Assembly (NCBI GenBank): GCA_964057225.1
Contig: OZ059896.1
Coordinates: forward strand, 11,160,001-11,224,000
From: Auanema rhodensis
Taxonomy: Eukaryota > Nematoda > Chromadorea > Rhabditida > Rhabditidae
Direction: 5' to 3'
Length of the DNA stretch: 64,000 bases
Position 1 is the first letter of the stretch. The number at the start of each line of letters is the position of its first letter. Made by a program: the position numbers and the translations under genes. The notes under the pieces were generated by a model. That model was not told the origin of the DNA. It saw only the letters and a list, made by a program, of their open reading frames with translations, and did no database searches. Below, in pieces: positions 13,226 through 26,144 of this stretch.

Positions 13226-16200
13226 ATGAAATTACTTCTGAACTGGAGTTTAATATCAATTCATTTCTTCATTTTCATAACAATTGAAAGTTTTTCAATA
13301 TCAGAAAAATCTCAGTTGAAAATACAAAATGGAAAGCTAATAGAGAATGATATAAACTATAATACGGATGACTTGGCATGTCCGACTATAGGAACTGCCG
13401 CATTCATATTAGTTACAATTACTGAGCAATTTGAAGCAACATCATTTTATGATCTACTTCTTTTTTACTCAAAGGTATTTGATTTTTAAACTGTTTTAAG
13501 CTTTAAAACTTATAAATTAACTATATTTTCAATTTTTACTTACAGTTGATGCCTAACAATGAAACTGTTTCATATACATTCTATTTCGGAACAGCTGTTT
13601 CGATTACTATTGAAACAAAAAATTTGGAAGAAGAAGTTGATGATTGGAAAACAGACACTGACTATTTTCTCAAAGTATTTTTGGCTTCAAGAATAAATTG
13701 CGAAGAGAATGTTGATAACTGTACAAATTTTTCAACTATAATGGACAACATATTTCATCTGGTAAGCATATTTGAATTAAAATATTCTCATTGTATTTCT
13801 TTAGATTGATACTCAAAATCAGCAACCTCATACTGCAATTAAGAAAAAGCAAGTAGTAATTCTCTCAAACTATACTCCTTTAACAGCAATTAATAAAATG
13901 AATACAAATAACAGTGTAAGTTAATTTTTACTAAGTTTATATATATTTTCTATTTTATAAATTATAATTTCAATATTTTACTATAGACAGATACTCAGTT
14001 ACTTGGTCTCGATTATAAGCTTGACATTTCTAATTTCCAAAAAAAAGCCAATTTTCCCGTATATAGTGCATTGGGTGATGGAACTAAAACAAGAGAACTG
14101 CGGCCTATATTCCAACAAAGTTTGCAATTTGGTAATAATTCAGAATTGATTCGTAACAAAATTATATTTTTTTACTTTTTAGAATTCCCATCAGTACGAG
14201 AAGATAAACCTCCATCTTTAAATTATATTTTTATGTCTTCGTTAGATAAATCGGAAGTACTGATTGAAGTTGTATCATCTCATGTATTCGGATCCATGTG
14301 CAGCATGACAGACACCAAAATGTATCGTTCATTTATTGAACTAACATTTCCATATAACGATACACTTCACAGTAAGCTTATGAAAATTACTAATATTTAA
14401 CCAAAGTTTAAGCGATGAAGCTTCCGTGGGTCGGTAATGAAACTCCGAAATTCCTTAGTAACTGTATCAGGAGGCTCCCTTACCAGAGTAACATTTGCTT
14501 TTTCTGCAGATATGGGTATTGATGCAAAATTGTATGTTTGCAGATTCCAATAACTCATCCTGTTCAGCAACTGCAGACCAATTCTATCAATCATTTGCAA
14601 CACAAGCCATTTTACCACGTGATGGAGCTATTAGTTTTGTTTCACTAATAGCTAATGAACCTGACTGTGCTGCTAATCACTTAGTAAAGATCGGCAACAA
14701 AGTTCCTAACACGGTAAATATGTGCAATTGCTTTCAAAAATTTTCTTATCGAATTAAACAGCTTTATACAATTGATTCCAATATCAGTAAAGCTGCTATT
14801 CATCGTTTTTCTTTCTAAAAAGCCCATCATGATCACGTACTTTATGCTTATTAATACAACATTTCTTTTATCAATGATAGCTCTTTTTGAACTTTTTGAT
14901 CTACAAATACTACTAACTAACTAGTTTCGATAGCCTAAGTCACTTTTAACCAATATTCCAGACATATACTCGGATAATTATTGCTGAAACTTTGACGAAG
15001 GGTTATGATAATATCATAAAACCGTTGTTAAGGGATGGATTTATGTCAAGTAAAACAGATAACCAAATAATTAGTCAAGATGCTTTTTATTTGACTAATT
15101 ATACAACAACTTGTGTGGCTCAAATGCCTTTTGGTTAGTTCTCCACACGATTCGAAGTGGTGATATCAAGATTTTACAGTTCCTCTTGTGCCGTCATCGC
15201 CGTACCATCGTCCTAAATATCTCAGATTCGCATTAGATGATATGCTTTGGATCACAATCTGTTCTACCATAAGTGTTACAACGTTTGGGGTAATATTATA
15301 TTTACATGTGAAACGATCACAGAAAAAGCAAATGGCTTTGTTAACCGAAATAATGATGAGCCCAAGATTATATAAGTATTTAGCTATATGAATTTCACAA
15401 AAACACATTTGGTCAATTTAGAATGGCTATTGATGATACAAAAACTGTTCGTTTACCTTGGGAAATAAAAGCTGATCGTATTTATATCGACAAAGAATTT
15501 ATGCTTGGAGAAGGAACAGTTTCAAATGTTTATTTAGGTAATTATATAAATCTTAATTAGATCAAAATTCAAATTTTAGGAAAGTTAAAAGGTAAAGCGC
15601 CAATCATGCAATGGCTAGATAATAGAATAGAACTTAGACAGTATCAAGATTGTGCTGTGGCGATTAGAGTACGATTTCTAAGAGTTGAAGACAAAAAATA
15701 AATTATTTTCCTCTACAGGTTCCATTCCATTTTGATGAACCTGAAGAAGATCAACTTTACCGAGAAATTAACTCAATGAAACGTTTGAGAAATCATGACC
15801 ATATAGCATTGCTATTAGGTATAATTTTAATCGATTATTAAAACTTTTAAATTATGTTCAGGTTGGACAAACAAAAATGGTCTAATATGTTCTGTTCTGG
15901 AACTCACTCATATGAATTTGATAAAATATCTGGGACAAATTTTGGAAACGTGAACACTTAATTATTTTAAAACTAATATCAAGAAGTTTCAGTATGGGAC
16001 CCAATTCAGACGAGAAATACATGCCATATCAAGTTATTTATAAAATTTTAATTGAAATTGCTGATGGAATGGTATAAGAACTGAAATGTTTTTTTCTAGA
16101 AAGCAATACATATTTACAGGCTTACATACAGTCGAGAAACTTAGTTCACAGAGACTTAACAGCAAGAAATATTCTGTTAACTACTGGTTTAAGAGCTAAG

Positions 16201-16737
16201 GTTACAAAATGCAAGTATTTCTTTGATGCATATACTTTCAGATTTCTGGGTTTGGTTTCTGCTCAGAACCCGATGATCCGAAGTTCGCTCAAACTGCAAT
16301 TGCATTCCGATTTCTTCCTGTACGCTGGATGGCCCCGGAATGCTTCAAAGGACAATTCGTCTTGAAAAGCGATGTGTACGTGATTATTTGATTATTTCTC
16401 ACTATAACACATAAATTAACAGGTGGTCGTTTGCTGTTCTTCTTTATGAAATATTCAGCGTTGGTAATGTTCCATACGCAGATATCAAAAATCCAGAAGA
16501 AATAATGAGAGCTGTAACAACTGGAATAGTACCAATGTGCCCAAAGTTTGCAAATAGGCGAATGTAAGCATAATACTAGAAAAGAAAAAGAAAATAACTT
16601 TCAGATATAAAATTATGCAAAGTTGCTTCCGTATGTTTTCTGATCGAAGACCTACTTTCAACCAATTAAAGGAACTTATAGCAGTAGAAGCGGAAAGTTT
16701 TTATGAAAATCAAGCTTTTGAACCTGACATGCATTAA
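13226..16737 (+). CDS. Receptor tyrosine kinase-like protein, predicted pseudokinase
   Basis: Seventeen exons join in phase to about 802 residues. Order: signal peptide (MKLLLNWSLISIHFFIFITI), a Cys- and Asn-rich ectodomain of about 570 residues with many N-glycosylation sequons and an alpha/beta character, a single membrane helix (MLWITICSTISVTTFGVIL) followed by basic residues, then a tyrosine-kinase domain. Kinase motifs: a glycine loop LGEGTVSNVYLG; CAVAIR where VAIK is expected (arginine replaces the catalytic lysine, codon at 15666-15668); HRDLTARN, an RTK-type catalytic loop (HRD at 16147-16155); ISGFGFC where DFG is expected (Gly replaces the Mg-binding Asp, 16248-16256); RWMAPECF; and SDVWSFAVLLYEIFS. 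Two of three catalytic residues are changed, so phosphotransfer is probably absent and a scaffold or co-receptor role is likely. The join at 14372-14543 skips an alternative short exon and is the least certain. The ligand and nearest nematode orthologue are not known to me. Confidence 0.85.
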
Positions 16738-17241
16738 TAAATTAATTCTGAACTGCTGATCTCATCTGGTGTCATTGTACTTGTTTGTGTATATTGTCAA
16801 CTGCTAATGAAACAATGTTACCAAAAACTAATAAATGTTTTAACTCGAATTACATTTTAAAATTTCAAACTATGTAGAAAAAAACTAAAATACAATAAAA
16901 TAATTTTGCGAATCAATTTTTTGATCCATAAAAATATACTAACAACACAATTCTCCCAAATGACCTCCTAGAATTAAATTTGTTCTTTGAACGATGGGTC
17001 AGATTATAGGACACAGTCAACAATTGGTCTCGCGACGAATAAAAATAATTCTTCTCTGAGTTGGCGAAGGATGTTTAGATTTCGGAATCAATCAATTAGA
17101 TTTTCCATATTTGTATAATTCCTTCTTTAAAAATAATGTTTTTAATTCGTCAAAGCCTTATAACAAGTTGTAGTTATGATATATCTCAGAGTCGCCCCGA
17201 TTTATTTTTTTATCTTTGAATATTTTAAGTTTAATTGCAGC
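16738..17241. other. Intergenic region between the receptor kinase and COPB2
   Basis: About 500 nt in tandem orientation. It contains an aataaa-type signal near 16829 for the kinase gene and ends with tttaattgcag directly before the COPB2 ATG. No other feature is seen. Confidence 0.6.
17228..17240 (+). promoter_or_regulatory. Probable trans-splice acceptor at the COPB2 start
   Basis: The sequence tttaattgcag ends at 17240 and the ATG begins at 17242, leaving a one-base 5' leader. A 3' splice site so close to a start codon, with no upstream coding exon, is typical of spliced-leader addition. A conventional 5' UTR intron is the alternative. Confidence 0.5.
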
Positions 17242-20200
17242 ATGCCTCTCCGGCTAGATGTAAAACGAAAGCTTCTCGCACGATCTGATCGGGTTAAGTG
17301 TGTAGATATTCATCCAACTGAGCCGTGGCTTTTAGCTGCTTTGTATAATGGAAATGCTCATATTTGGAATTATGAGACTCAAACTTTAGTGAAAACACTT
17401 GAGGTATAAGTGACTTAAAAACGTAATTCACACAATTTTCCAGGTTTGCGATCTGCCCGTAAGAGCCGCCAAGTTTATCGCCCGCAAAAGTTGGATTGTT
17501 ACTGGATCAGATGATATGTATATAAGGGTGTTTAATTACAATACCCTGGAAAAGGTTCACCAATTCGAAGGACATTCTGATTACTTGAGGTTACATAAAA
17601 CAGTTGTAGATTCATTACTTTTCGGATTTTTAGATCTATCGTTGTTCATCCTACACAATCTTTTATTATTACCACGAGTGATGATATGATGATCAAATTG
17701 TGGGATTGGGAAAATAAATGGCAAATGAAACAATGTTTTGAAGGTAACTTTAAATTTTCAAACAAATTTAATTTTTTACCGTCTCAGGACACACCCACTA
17801 TGTTATGCAAGTTGCTATTAACCCTAAAGATAATAACACATTTGCTACAGCATCACTCGATAAAACTGTCAAGGTATATAATATATGTTCATCGTAATAT
17901 TTTTAATTAATACAATTTTTTCTTAGGTTTGGCAGTTTGGAAGTCAACAGCCTAACTTCACTTTGGAGGGGCATGAAAAAGGGGTTAGCTATTTTGAGCT
18001 AAGCATTTTATGTACTTCATACTGTTTAAGGTCAACTGTGTTGATTACTATCATGGTGGAGATAAGCCTTACTTGATTTCTGGAGCTGATGATCATCTTG
18101 TGAAAATTTGGGATTATCAAGTTAGTTTTTTCTTTTTTATTTGTGTACAAAATGCCTATTAGAATAAAACATGTGTTCAAACCTTGGATGGGCATGCCCA
18201 AAATGTATCTTCTGTTTGTTTCCATCCAGAACTTCCTCTAATCATCACTGGTGCAGTTTACATTTTTTATTTTTATTGAAGTTTTGGTAATTAGGTAGCG
18301 AAGATTCCACTGTACGATTGTGGCATGTTAGTACCTATCGACTAGAAACAACTCTTAATTATGGTCTCGAAAGGGTTTGGTGTATTCAAGCCCAGAGAGG
18401 CTCAAACACTATTGCTATTGGTTATGATGAAGGATCTGTAACTTTGAAACTGGGAAGAGAGGAACCAGCTGTACGTGTTTATTATTAACTAAGTTTACTG
18501 AATTTTACTTTAGGTGAGCATGGATTCATCCGGAAAGATATTATGGGCTAAGCATTCCGAAATTCAGCAAGCTAATCTTAAGACTTTAGATGCCGACGCA
18601 ACTGAAGCTATCCAAGGCATTTCAACATTTTTTTATTTTTATTAATATTGCACTTTTAGATGGTGAACGTTTACCATTATCCGTTAAGGATCTTGGAGCC
18701 TGCGAAATCTATCCACAAACTTTATCGCACTCTTCCAACGGAAGATTTGTTGTAGCCTGTGGTGATGGTGAATATATTGTCTACACGGCTATGGCTTTGA
18801 GAAACAAAGATTTCGGACAAGTATATCGAAATAGTGTTATAATAGTAATCAATGTTTTTGTTAGGCTTTGGAATTTGTTTGGGCATCTGATCCTAATGTC
18901 TTCGCCGTTAGAGAATCAGCCACAACAATCAAGATCAAGAAAAACTTCAAGGTACCAATTCAAGGAGCTGAACTTTTAAATCTACTTTTACTTTACAGGA
19001 ATACAAACAAATTAGATCTGAGTCTGTTGTGGAAGGTATTGATGGTGGGCCATTACTTTCCCTCCGCTCCCAGAATGCTCTCTGTTTCTATGACTGGGAA
19101 GATGCTCAATTGGTCCGAAGAATCGAAATTTCTGCTAAGCACGTCTACTGGAGCGACAGTAACGAATTAGTACGAAACTTTTAATAGAGCAGCATTTTAT
19201 CCAAATGTTATAGGTAGCTATTTGTGGTGAAGAATCATTCTTCATTTTGAAGTATAATGGTGATGCATTCACTGCAGCTTCCCCTGAAGAAATCACTGAG
19301 GATGGTGTAGAAGATGCATTCGAAGTTATTGGTAAATTATAGTTCAAATAATTCAATTTATCATAACCTTTAAGGTGAGCAAAGCGAAGTCGTAAAAACA
19401 GCTTTCTGGATTGGAGACTGCTTTGTTTTCACCACATCCTTGAATAGATTAAATTATTATGTGGGTGGAGAAATTGTTACCATTGCTCATATGGATCGTT
19501 CACTTTATTTGGTAAAGTTTTTTCTCTTTTCATCTATTTATAATTATTTTATAGTTGGGTTATATGGCTAAGGAGTCTAGAATTTATGCTGTTGATAAAG
19601 ATCTCAATGTTGTTTCATATAAGCTGCTGTTATCTGTTTTGGAGTATCAAACAGCTGTAATGAGAAGAGATTTTGATTCTGCCGATAAGGTGTGATTACT
19701 TTCAATTTCTCATTTATCATTAAAATTCAGATTCTGAGCACTATCCCTAAAGAACAACGCACAAGAGTAGCCCATTTCTTAGAAAAACAAGGTTTCAAGA
19801 GACAAGCTCTAAGTGTTTCACAGGATCCCGATCATAAGTAAATAAGAAATAGTTTATTATACATTATTTTAATTGTTTAGATTTGATTTGGCTTTGAGTT
19901 TGGGTGATCTCAAAACAGCTTATGACCTTGCCATTCAAAGCGATAGTGAAGATAAATGGAAACTGTTAGCTCAGGCTGCCACTTTGAAATCTGAGCTAAT
20001 GCTTGCTGGAGAATGTTTAGGCAGAGCTCGTGACTTAGGTGGATTACTTCTTCTAGCTACATGTGCCGGATCAGCTCCGCTATTAACTAAAGTAGGGATC
20101 GTGAGAGATATAAACTTTATACCCCGTTTTCAGCTTGGTTCTGATTCTGGAGTCATTGGAAATCATAATGTTCATTTTTTGAGTAATTTACTTTTGGGAG

Positions 20201-21272
20201 ATGTGGATACCTGTTTAGAGATTCTTATCAAGTATAATTATTACTTTTAACGAAAATAAATATATTATTTTTCCAGCTCTGACCGCCTTCCTGAGGCTGC
20301 GTTCTTTGCCAGAACTCACTGTCCATCGCAGGTACCACGAGTTGTTGCCTTGTGGAAAGAGAAAGCTTCTTTGAATTCAGGAAATACATCAAGGGTACCC
20401 TAACCATATATTTATATAAGTGCATTTTTTTATTGCAGAAACTCGGTGAATCTCTTGCTGATCCCCAGAGATATGAAAATTTGTTCCCTGGTTATGCAGA
20501 GTCTCTTAAAACTGAATCCTACTTGAGAGAGCTTGCTCATCTTCCAGTTCCAGCTTCTGTTCGTGCACCTTCAAATGTTACTCGAAATGTTAATCAAGAA
20601 GTGGAAGAAGCTATTGCTGGCGGTATATATGAAAATTGTTCTTATTATTGACTTGACCATTTTAGGAGCTTTAACTTTTGCTGAAGATGGAAGGGCCTTA
20701 CTTAAGGGAGTCTCGAACTCCAAAGCACCTATCAAAGCTCCTTCTGTTGTAGCTCCAACTCCTGTGATAGCTCCAACTCCTGTAGTGGCTGAACAAGTAC
20801 CTGAAAAAAAAGAATATGTACCAGAAATTTTGAAATCACCTTCTCCTCTGCCAAAGGCTCAAACACCTGTTAGAACACCTTCACCTGAATTAGCTGAAAA
20901 GTCTGAGCAATCCGAGCAAGAGGTTGTTTTACTTTTTTTACCTCTCTCATTTTCGTTTTCGTTTACAGAGTGACGATGAACCACATTTAAGTGATGCTGA
21001 GCCAAACTTGAGTGATGTTGAACCGGATATTGTATCTGAACGAGCTCGTCCAGATATAGTTCCTACAGCAGATACCGCTCCTGATATAGTATCTAGTCAA
21101 ATGCGGGATCCTCAACCTGAAGTAGTTTTTTCTTTTTTTTTTGGTATCAGTAATCCTTTTATTTTAGCTGGTGTTTGATAGTACTGATGCTCGGTGGTCC
21201 GATGATGATTTTGGTGATGCTACTGATGGAAACGATATTAATCTAGATGACTTGGATCTTGACAGTTCGTAA
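17242..21272 (+). CDS. COPB2: Coatomer subunit beta-prime (beta'-COP)
   Basis: More than twenty exons join to a protein of about 1000 residues that matches beta'-COP along its length. It opens [20 protein letters not shown], continues with WD40 repeats (for example [50 protein letters not shown]), then a second propeller and the alpha-solenoid with [18 protein letters not shown] and [17 protein letters not shown]. The tail is Pro/Ser and acid-rich with short repeats of APTPV and of EPDIV/SDxEP type, ending in LDDLDLDSS. Beta'-COP is part of the B-subcomplex of COPI and binds dilysine cargo for Golgi-to-ER retrieval. The ATG at 17242 fits the conserved N-terminus exactly. One internal donor is unusually close to a T-rich acceptor near 21123-21171 and its exact ends are uncertain. 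Identity is certain. Confidence 0.97.
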
Positions 21273-23361
21273 ATAACATTTTTGCACTGTTCTGTTACAT
21301 TGGCGCAAAAAGGGGTAATGTGATAAATAATTGTAATGTTATATAAAAGGGGTAATGTTTTACATAAATGTTATAAAGAAAATACGTAATTTTAACTATA
21401 ATTTAACGTCCATTTCTTATATTTTGTTAAATAAATTAATTTCAATAACTGTTTTACACACTTCGATATGAAAAAAATGCGAGCAGTAGTTTACTAAGTA
21501 CTGGCTCTGTATGTTTTCCAATATATATTTATATTCTGGCATTGGTCCCTTCCGAAAACCAATCAGCAAAGATTATGACTAGGATTTTTTTTGAAAGAAT
21601 AATGATAAATCAAAAATAACTTATTTTCCTGCTCCCTCTAAACACTGAAAATTGATTTAAAGAGAATTGGAGATATTTATGGCTGAACTACTACAAATAT
21701 AGATAAAACGTGTCAGATGTGATCTCGGAGCACGATAAGTATATTATCAAACAAGAATACATGAGCCATTTTGCAACATTTTATGGTAATACATAAAAAA
21801 TATTTCTTAGCTTTTTCCAATCTATCCTACAGTGTCGAATCAAAAAAACCAATGAACAAGAATGAGTAATGCTATCTTTAAAGCCATAAGCAGACAGTAA
21901 AGCTGGTTTTTAACAGCGCTTAAATCCTTAAAGTGACATCACTATCGAAGATAACCCGATTTTACTTCAGCGATTGAAGCTCAATTGTAAAAACTAGGTA
22001 AAATTTATATCCAATTTCGCGTTTAAAAATCTATCCTATTTGCAAAAAGTCCCTCTGTAAAATCATCACTTATCAATCTTGCTTGATCAGAAACAATTAG
22101 GAAAACATTATTCTCTACCAAAGAATAAAAAAAAATACAAAAATCAAAGATTTGTGCAAGTAATACATTTGTTTAAATAAAGTTCTCTGGTTATCTAGTA
22201 CTCGTGTTCAGGATGTTGAGGATTATAGCTGTTGTTATCTTGTAAATATGGTTTTCTCTTTTCCACAAACACATGATAAAACTGAGAATGGTTTCCTTTA
22301 TTTTTAAAACAGCGCTCCTTCAGCTGAAAAAAGACTTAAACTTGTTTTTCTTATTTTGAAAAGTAATTATTAAAGAATACAGTATTTATTTCTTTGCCAG
22401 TTTAAGATTTCGTGCAAATTGATTCATTTTCAAAAATTATTGTGTTCAACAGCTTTACATCGATATTCGCTGAGTAAGGTTCAATCAGACCTGCATCCAA
22501 AGTCATCCGAAATCTGTTCTGAATACCAAAACAAACCGGTTGTGTGTCACAGTCGTTTGGTTTTGGTTACTAGAATAAAATCAAAATAAAAGAATTTAAG
22601 TTGATTATTATCTTCTTTAGTTAAATTCTAATGTGAGTTTAATATACCTTGGTTTATTATTGTAGATTATGTCCTTTTTCTTTTTGGAATTTTATAATAG
22701 GTGTGTTAGCTAAAAGAATGCACTATAGCACCTTGGACCACTACATTTCAAAAGTACATTAATTTATTCCAACCATATAATAAAAAATTACTATAATTCT
22801 GCAATTCGTATTATTACCGTAATCGAAAATAAGAGAACAGGTAACATGGAAACAATTTACACTGCGTGTCTATATCAATGAATTATCATCAGGAAGGAAC
22901 AATTGCGAAATTAAAACACATTAAAGAAAAGGCCATGATCTAGAAAATCATAGTTTTCAAATTTTATTTTTGTTCTATGCGTTGATTTTTGATCATATTG
23001 TATATACATATAATAAAAAATTGAGAAACATCCTTTATATAAATAAATACATATATATTTGAGAATAACAATCTTTTAAATTTACAAGTAATTATATTCG
23101 CCGTACACTCAAGCTGAGGTTTACACGTAGTTCATTCACAAACCAGAATTCAACAGAATATCTTTAAGAGAAAAAAATAAAAGTCGAGGTATATGAGATC
23201 AATAACAAAAGTTACTAATGGAAAATATGATGTCAAAACTGATAAAGAAACTAATGGAGACTAATATATATATATATGAAACCCATGTATTGTTATTGTT
23301 TACAGAGCTCAATAAAAAACATTGCACATAGAGTAGGGATAACAGGTTATAAGATAGAAAG
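21273..23361. other. Intergenic region between convergent COPB2 and OSGIN-like genes
   Basis: A 2.1 kb convergent intergenic region. The COPB2 side has two copies of a ggggtaatg motif (about 21311 and 21349) and an aataaa signal near 21432. The rest is AT-rich, with no exon-like frames on either strand and no RNA gene that I can recognise. Confidence 0.6.
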
Positions 23362-26144
23362 TTAACAACAGCGTTTCAGAGCTCTTTTGAACTTACAACT
23401 TAGATAAGTATTATTAGTTTTTCTTTGTGTTTTACAGCAATTATTATTATATGTACGTGATTCATAATCTGAATTGATCATTCTTGCGACTTCTAGGGCT
23501 CCACCAACAAGATATCGCACAAAATGATCTCCTGCTAAAGATCCAATAGCAAACATACTGTCATCTTGTTCACAGTTATACCCATCGAATGTCACTTTTT
23601 CTTGTAGAAACGAATCGATGTCACTTATTCTTCCTATGCATATTGCCATCAAACATAGCGGTTCCTGTAAACTTGTTGAATATAGTTGCTTGTTTCACTA
23701 TATAAGTACAAATGATCGGTTTTGTAATTAAAGAAAATTGAATGAAAAACAAGGTGGTTAACAACGTGCAAAATGCATGTTCAAAAAACTATTAAACGAA
23801 CTGACCACGAGAATTCCAGTAGGAGTGCTTATAGTGACTGAACTTTCGTCAATCACTGTGACAGAAGAAGCACATTTCCGCTCATATAATGGATGATGAT
23901 CTTTCCCCGTCATCAAACGATGGACTTGATGATATTCAGCATAGTGAGAGGGTGATAAGCGAGCCATCATTACATCTAAAAACGTTCAAAATATTTATGG
24001 GAAACACCAAATAATATTACGTCTTAGTTGACGTTCATTTCTTCGCATAACATGAAGCACCGAAATATCTTTTTTAAGGCAATATCGTACTATATCTGCT
24101 GACGATATTCCATCACCAACTATAATTACACGTCCACTTCCAACACCACTAAACAATCATAATAAGTAGGCAAAAACAAATCCAATATGAAACCTTGTAT
24201 AATCTTCGCATGAAGCAATATCATGTCTTATTCGTGCTTTCAATGAGGGAACATCATGAACAATTTTCTTATTTTCTCTTTCATTCGGTATCTGAATAAA
24301 AGAGAATGAAAAGCTATTTACATTAAAACGAAACCTCAAGAGTTCGACATATAGTTCGTCCTGTGGCTAACACTACTTTATGCGAAGTAAGAGAAAACGG
24401 TCTTCCATCTTTCGTTCGACCAGTAGTTCTCCACAGATCACCGTCTTTCTGAAAAACAAAGCACTCAATTTATATTGTTTTGATTGATTTCTCAAAACAT
24501 TTTACAATTGCATAAAATGATAATATATTTTAAAATGTAATAATCAACGATTGGGAATTCGTGAAAAAACTTTGGAAAATAATAATTTAGCAGATAGTAT
24601 CGCCTATTCCAAGCACTTATTTTCGGTATTTATGAAAAGAAAATATCAACACGAACCGTTATAGAAGTTACTTTAGTATTTGAACGGATATTCCTATCCA
24701 ATCTCAGTTCTCTGGCGTAGCATTCCATATACGAAGCAATTACCATTGACGGAAGTCGGCAACTTAAAAAAAGAAAAAAACATTTTTCTGTAGCAAGTTT
24801 TCAAACCCCGATATCAGCGGTGTTCCAGCTAAACAGTCAGCGACTGAGTACCCTGGTAGATCGAGCCAAGAGGCAAAAGAAACAGCAAGCATCTGAAAAA
24901 ATAACAATTTAATATCAAGATCATTTAATATGAGCTTAAGCTTAAGATATTACCTGCGGATCATAGTTGTTCCAACTTCCGCCAATTGGTGTTTCTCCAA
25001 GAACAATATGTGGAACCGCTTTAGAAGGATCTCGGTCCCAAAAAAGTGAAGAGTTCAGATTTTTCCCCAAATCAGCTTCAGGTCGAATCAAGCTATCTAA
25101 TAAAACTGATAGTGGGCGACCAGATCCACCTAATTCATCAATGTTTTCACACCATGAGAGATCCTGGAATGAAATTTTTTTTAAAAAACCAATAAAAACA
25201 AGATGAAATAACATTAACCATTGTAAAACAAAATAAATCATACATAATTGAAAACAATGGTCTAATTAATAAATTCATTGAAATGTCTTTCTCACTTTGT
25301 TCCTTGTTAAGTTCTGGTTCATATTTTGGCAAATTGTATTAATATCATAGATAATATTTTGTAATGGCTAAAATGAACAAAAATGTTCATCTTGATGTCA
25401 CCTTGTGTGCTTTAAGCACACTTCGTCGATGAGCATAGAGATAACAAAGAAAACAGAGAACCAGAGATAAAATGGGAAGGATCAAAAGAAGAGAGGATGA
25501 CAATTGCTGGAGTCACTCCAAGGTTCTCCCTACATCTAGAGCTAGCACGAAAAAAAGATAAACGATTAAAGATATTGCAGAATTAGCAAAAAAACAAAGA
25601 GTCTAGAAGAATACTCAAAATAATCATGTTTTTATTAATTTCGCGCGTTAAGTGATCAGTCTAGTTTTGTGTCCGAAAACAAAGTAAATAAAATTTGTAT
25701 GCGAAAGGTTCAATAAAAATAATAACCTGAAAGCTTTCGGCAAAAACCAGATTGAAAATCAAAAAAAAACAGAAAAAGACTCAAGGTGAAAGAAGAAACA
25801 AGTTAATGATAATTTTTAAGGTCAAGATCACAAATGGAATGTAGAGCAAAGAAACGATCAGGTAAAAGTAAGAAAAACCAAAAGAAATTGAACAAAGAAA
25901 TTAAAATTAAAGTTAAAATGTACTAACCTGGTCTAGAAGAGATTCCTCATTCTTACATAACTGTTCATGAATATACATGTTCGGATGAGGACGATCAGCA
26001 TTGTAGTAAGGAGTGATGCCGGATAGGAAAGCTGATAGCGACAATCCAGCAGGGCCATTACCTTTAAATATGGGATAAATCAAATCAGCCAAAAGTGAAA
26101 TTTCTACCTATGATAAGCACGTGCGTATCCGCCGCACGGTCCAT
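23362..26144 (-). CDS. OSGIN-like FAD/NAD(P)-binding flavoprotein
   Basis: Exons on the minus strand begin with [12 protein letters not shown](G)[14 protein letters not shown], a Rossmann-type dinucleotide loop (split by a 60-nt intron after the first exon), then [11 protein letters not shown] and [20 protein letters not shown]. They continue through [33 protein letters not shown] and a second [20 protein letters not shown] nucleotide-binding motif, to [14 protein letters not shown] and a basic Cys-rich tail ending at 23362. Motif order and the GGSWN block match oxidative-stress-induced growth inhibitor (OSGIN1/2) proteins, monooxygenase-like flavoproteins linked to growth control. The enzymatic reaction in nematodes is not known to me. 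One intron (about 25166-25926) is 760 nt; others are short. The ATG at 26144 is chosen because it immediately precedes the conserved beta-strand. No frame break is seen. A related FAD monooxygenase is the alternative. Confidence 0.88.

Noticed and set aside
14415..14512. Extra short exon(s) in the receptor kinase ectodomain
   Set aside because: A 21-nt exon could be inserted in phase, but direct joining of 14371 to 14544 also keeps the frame and is simpler; most other readings of the stretch meet stops.
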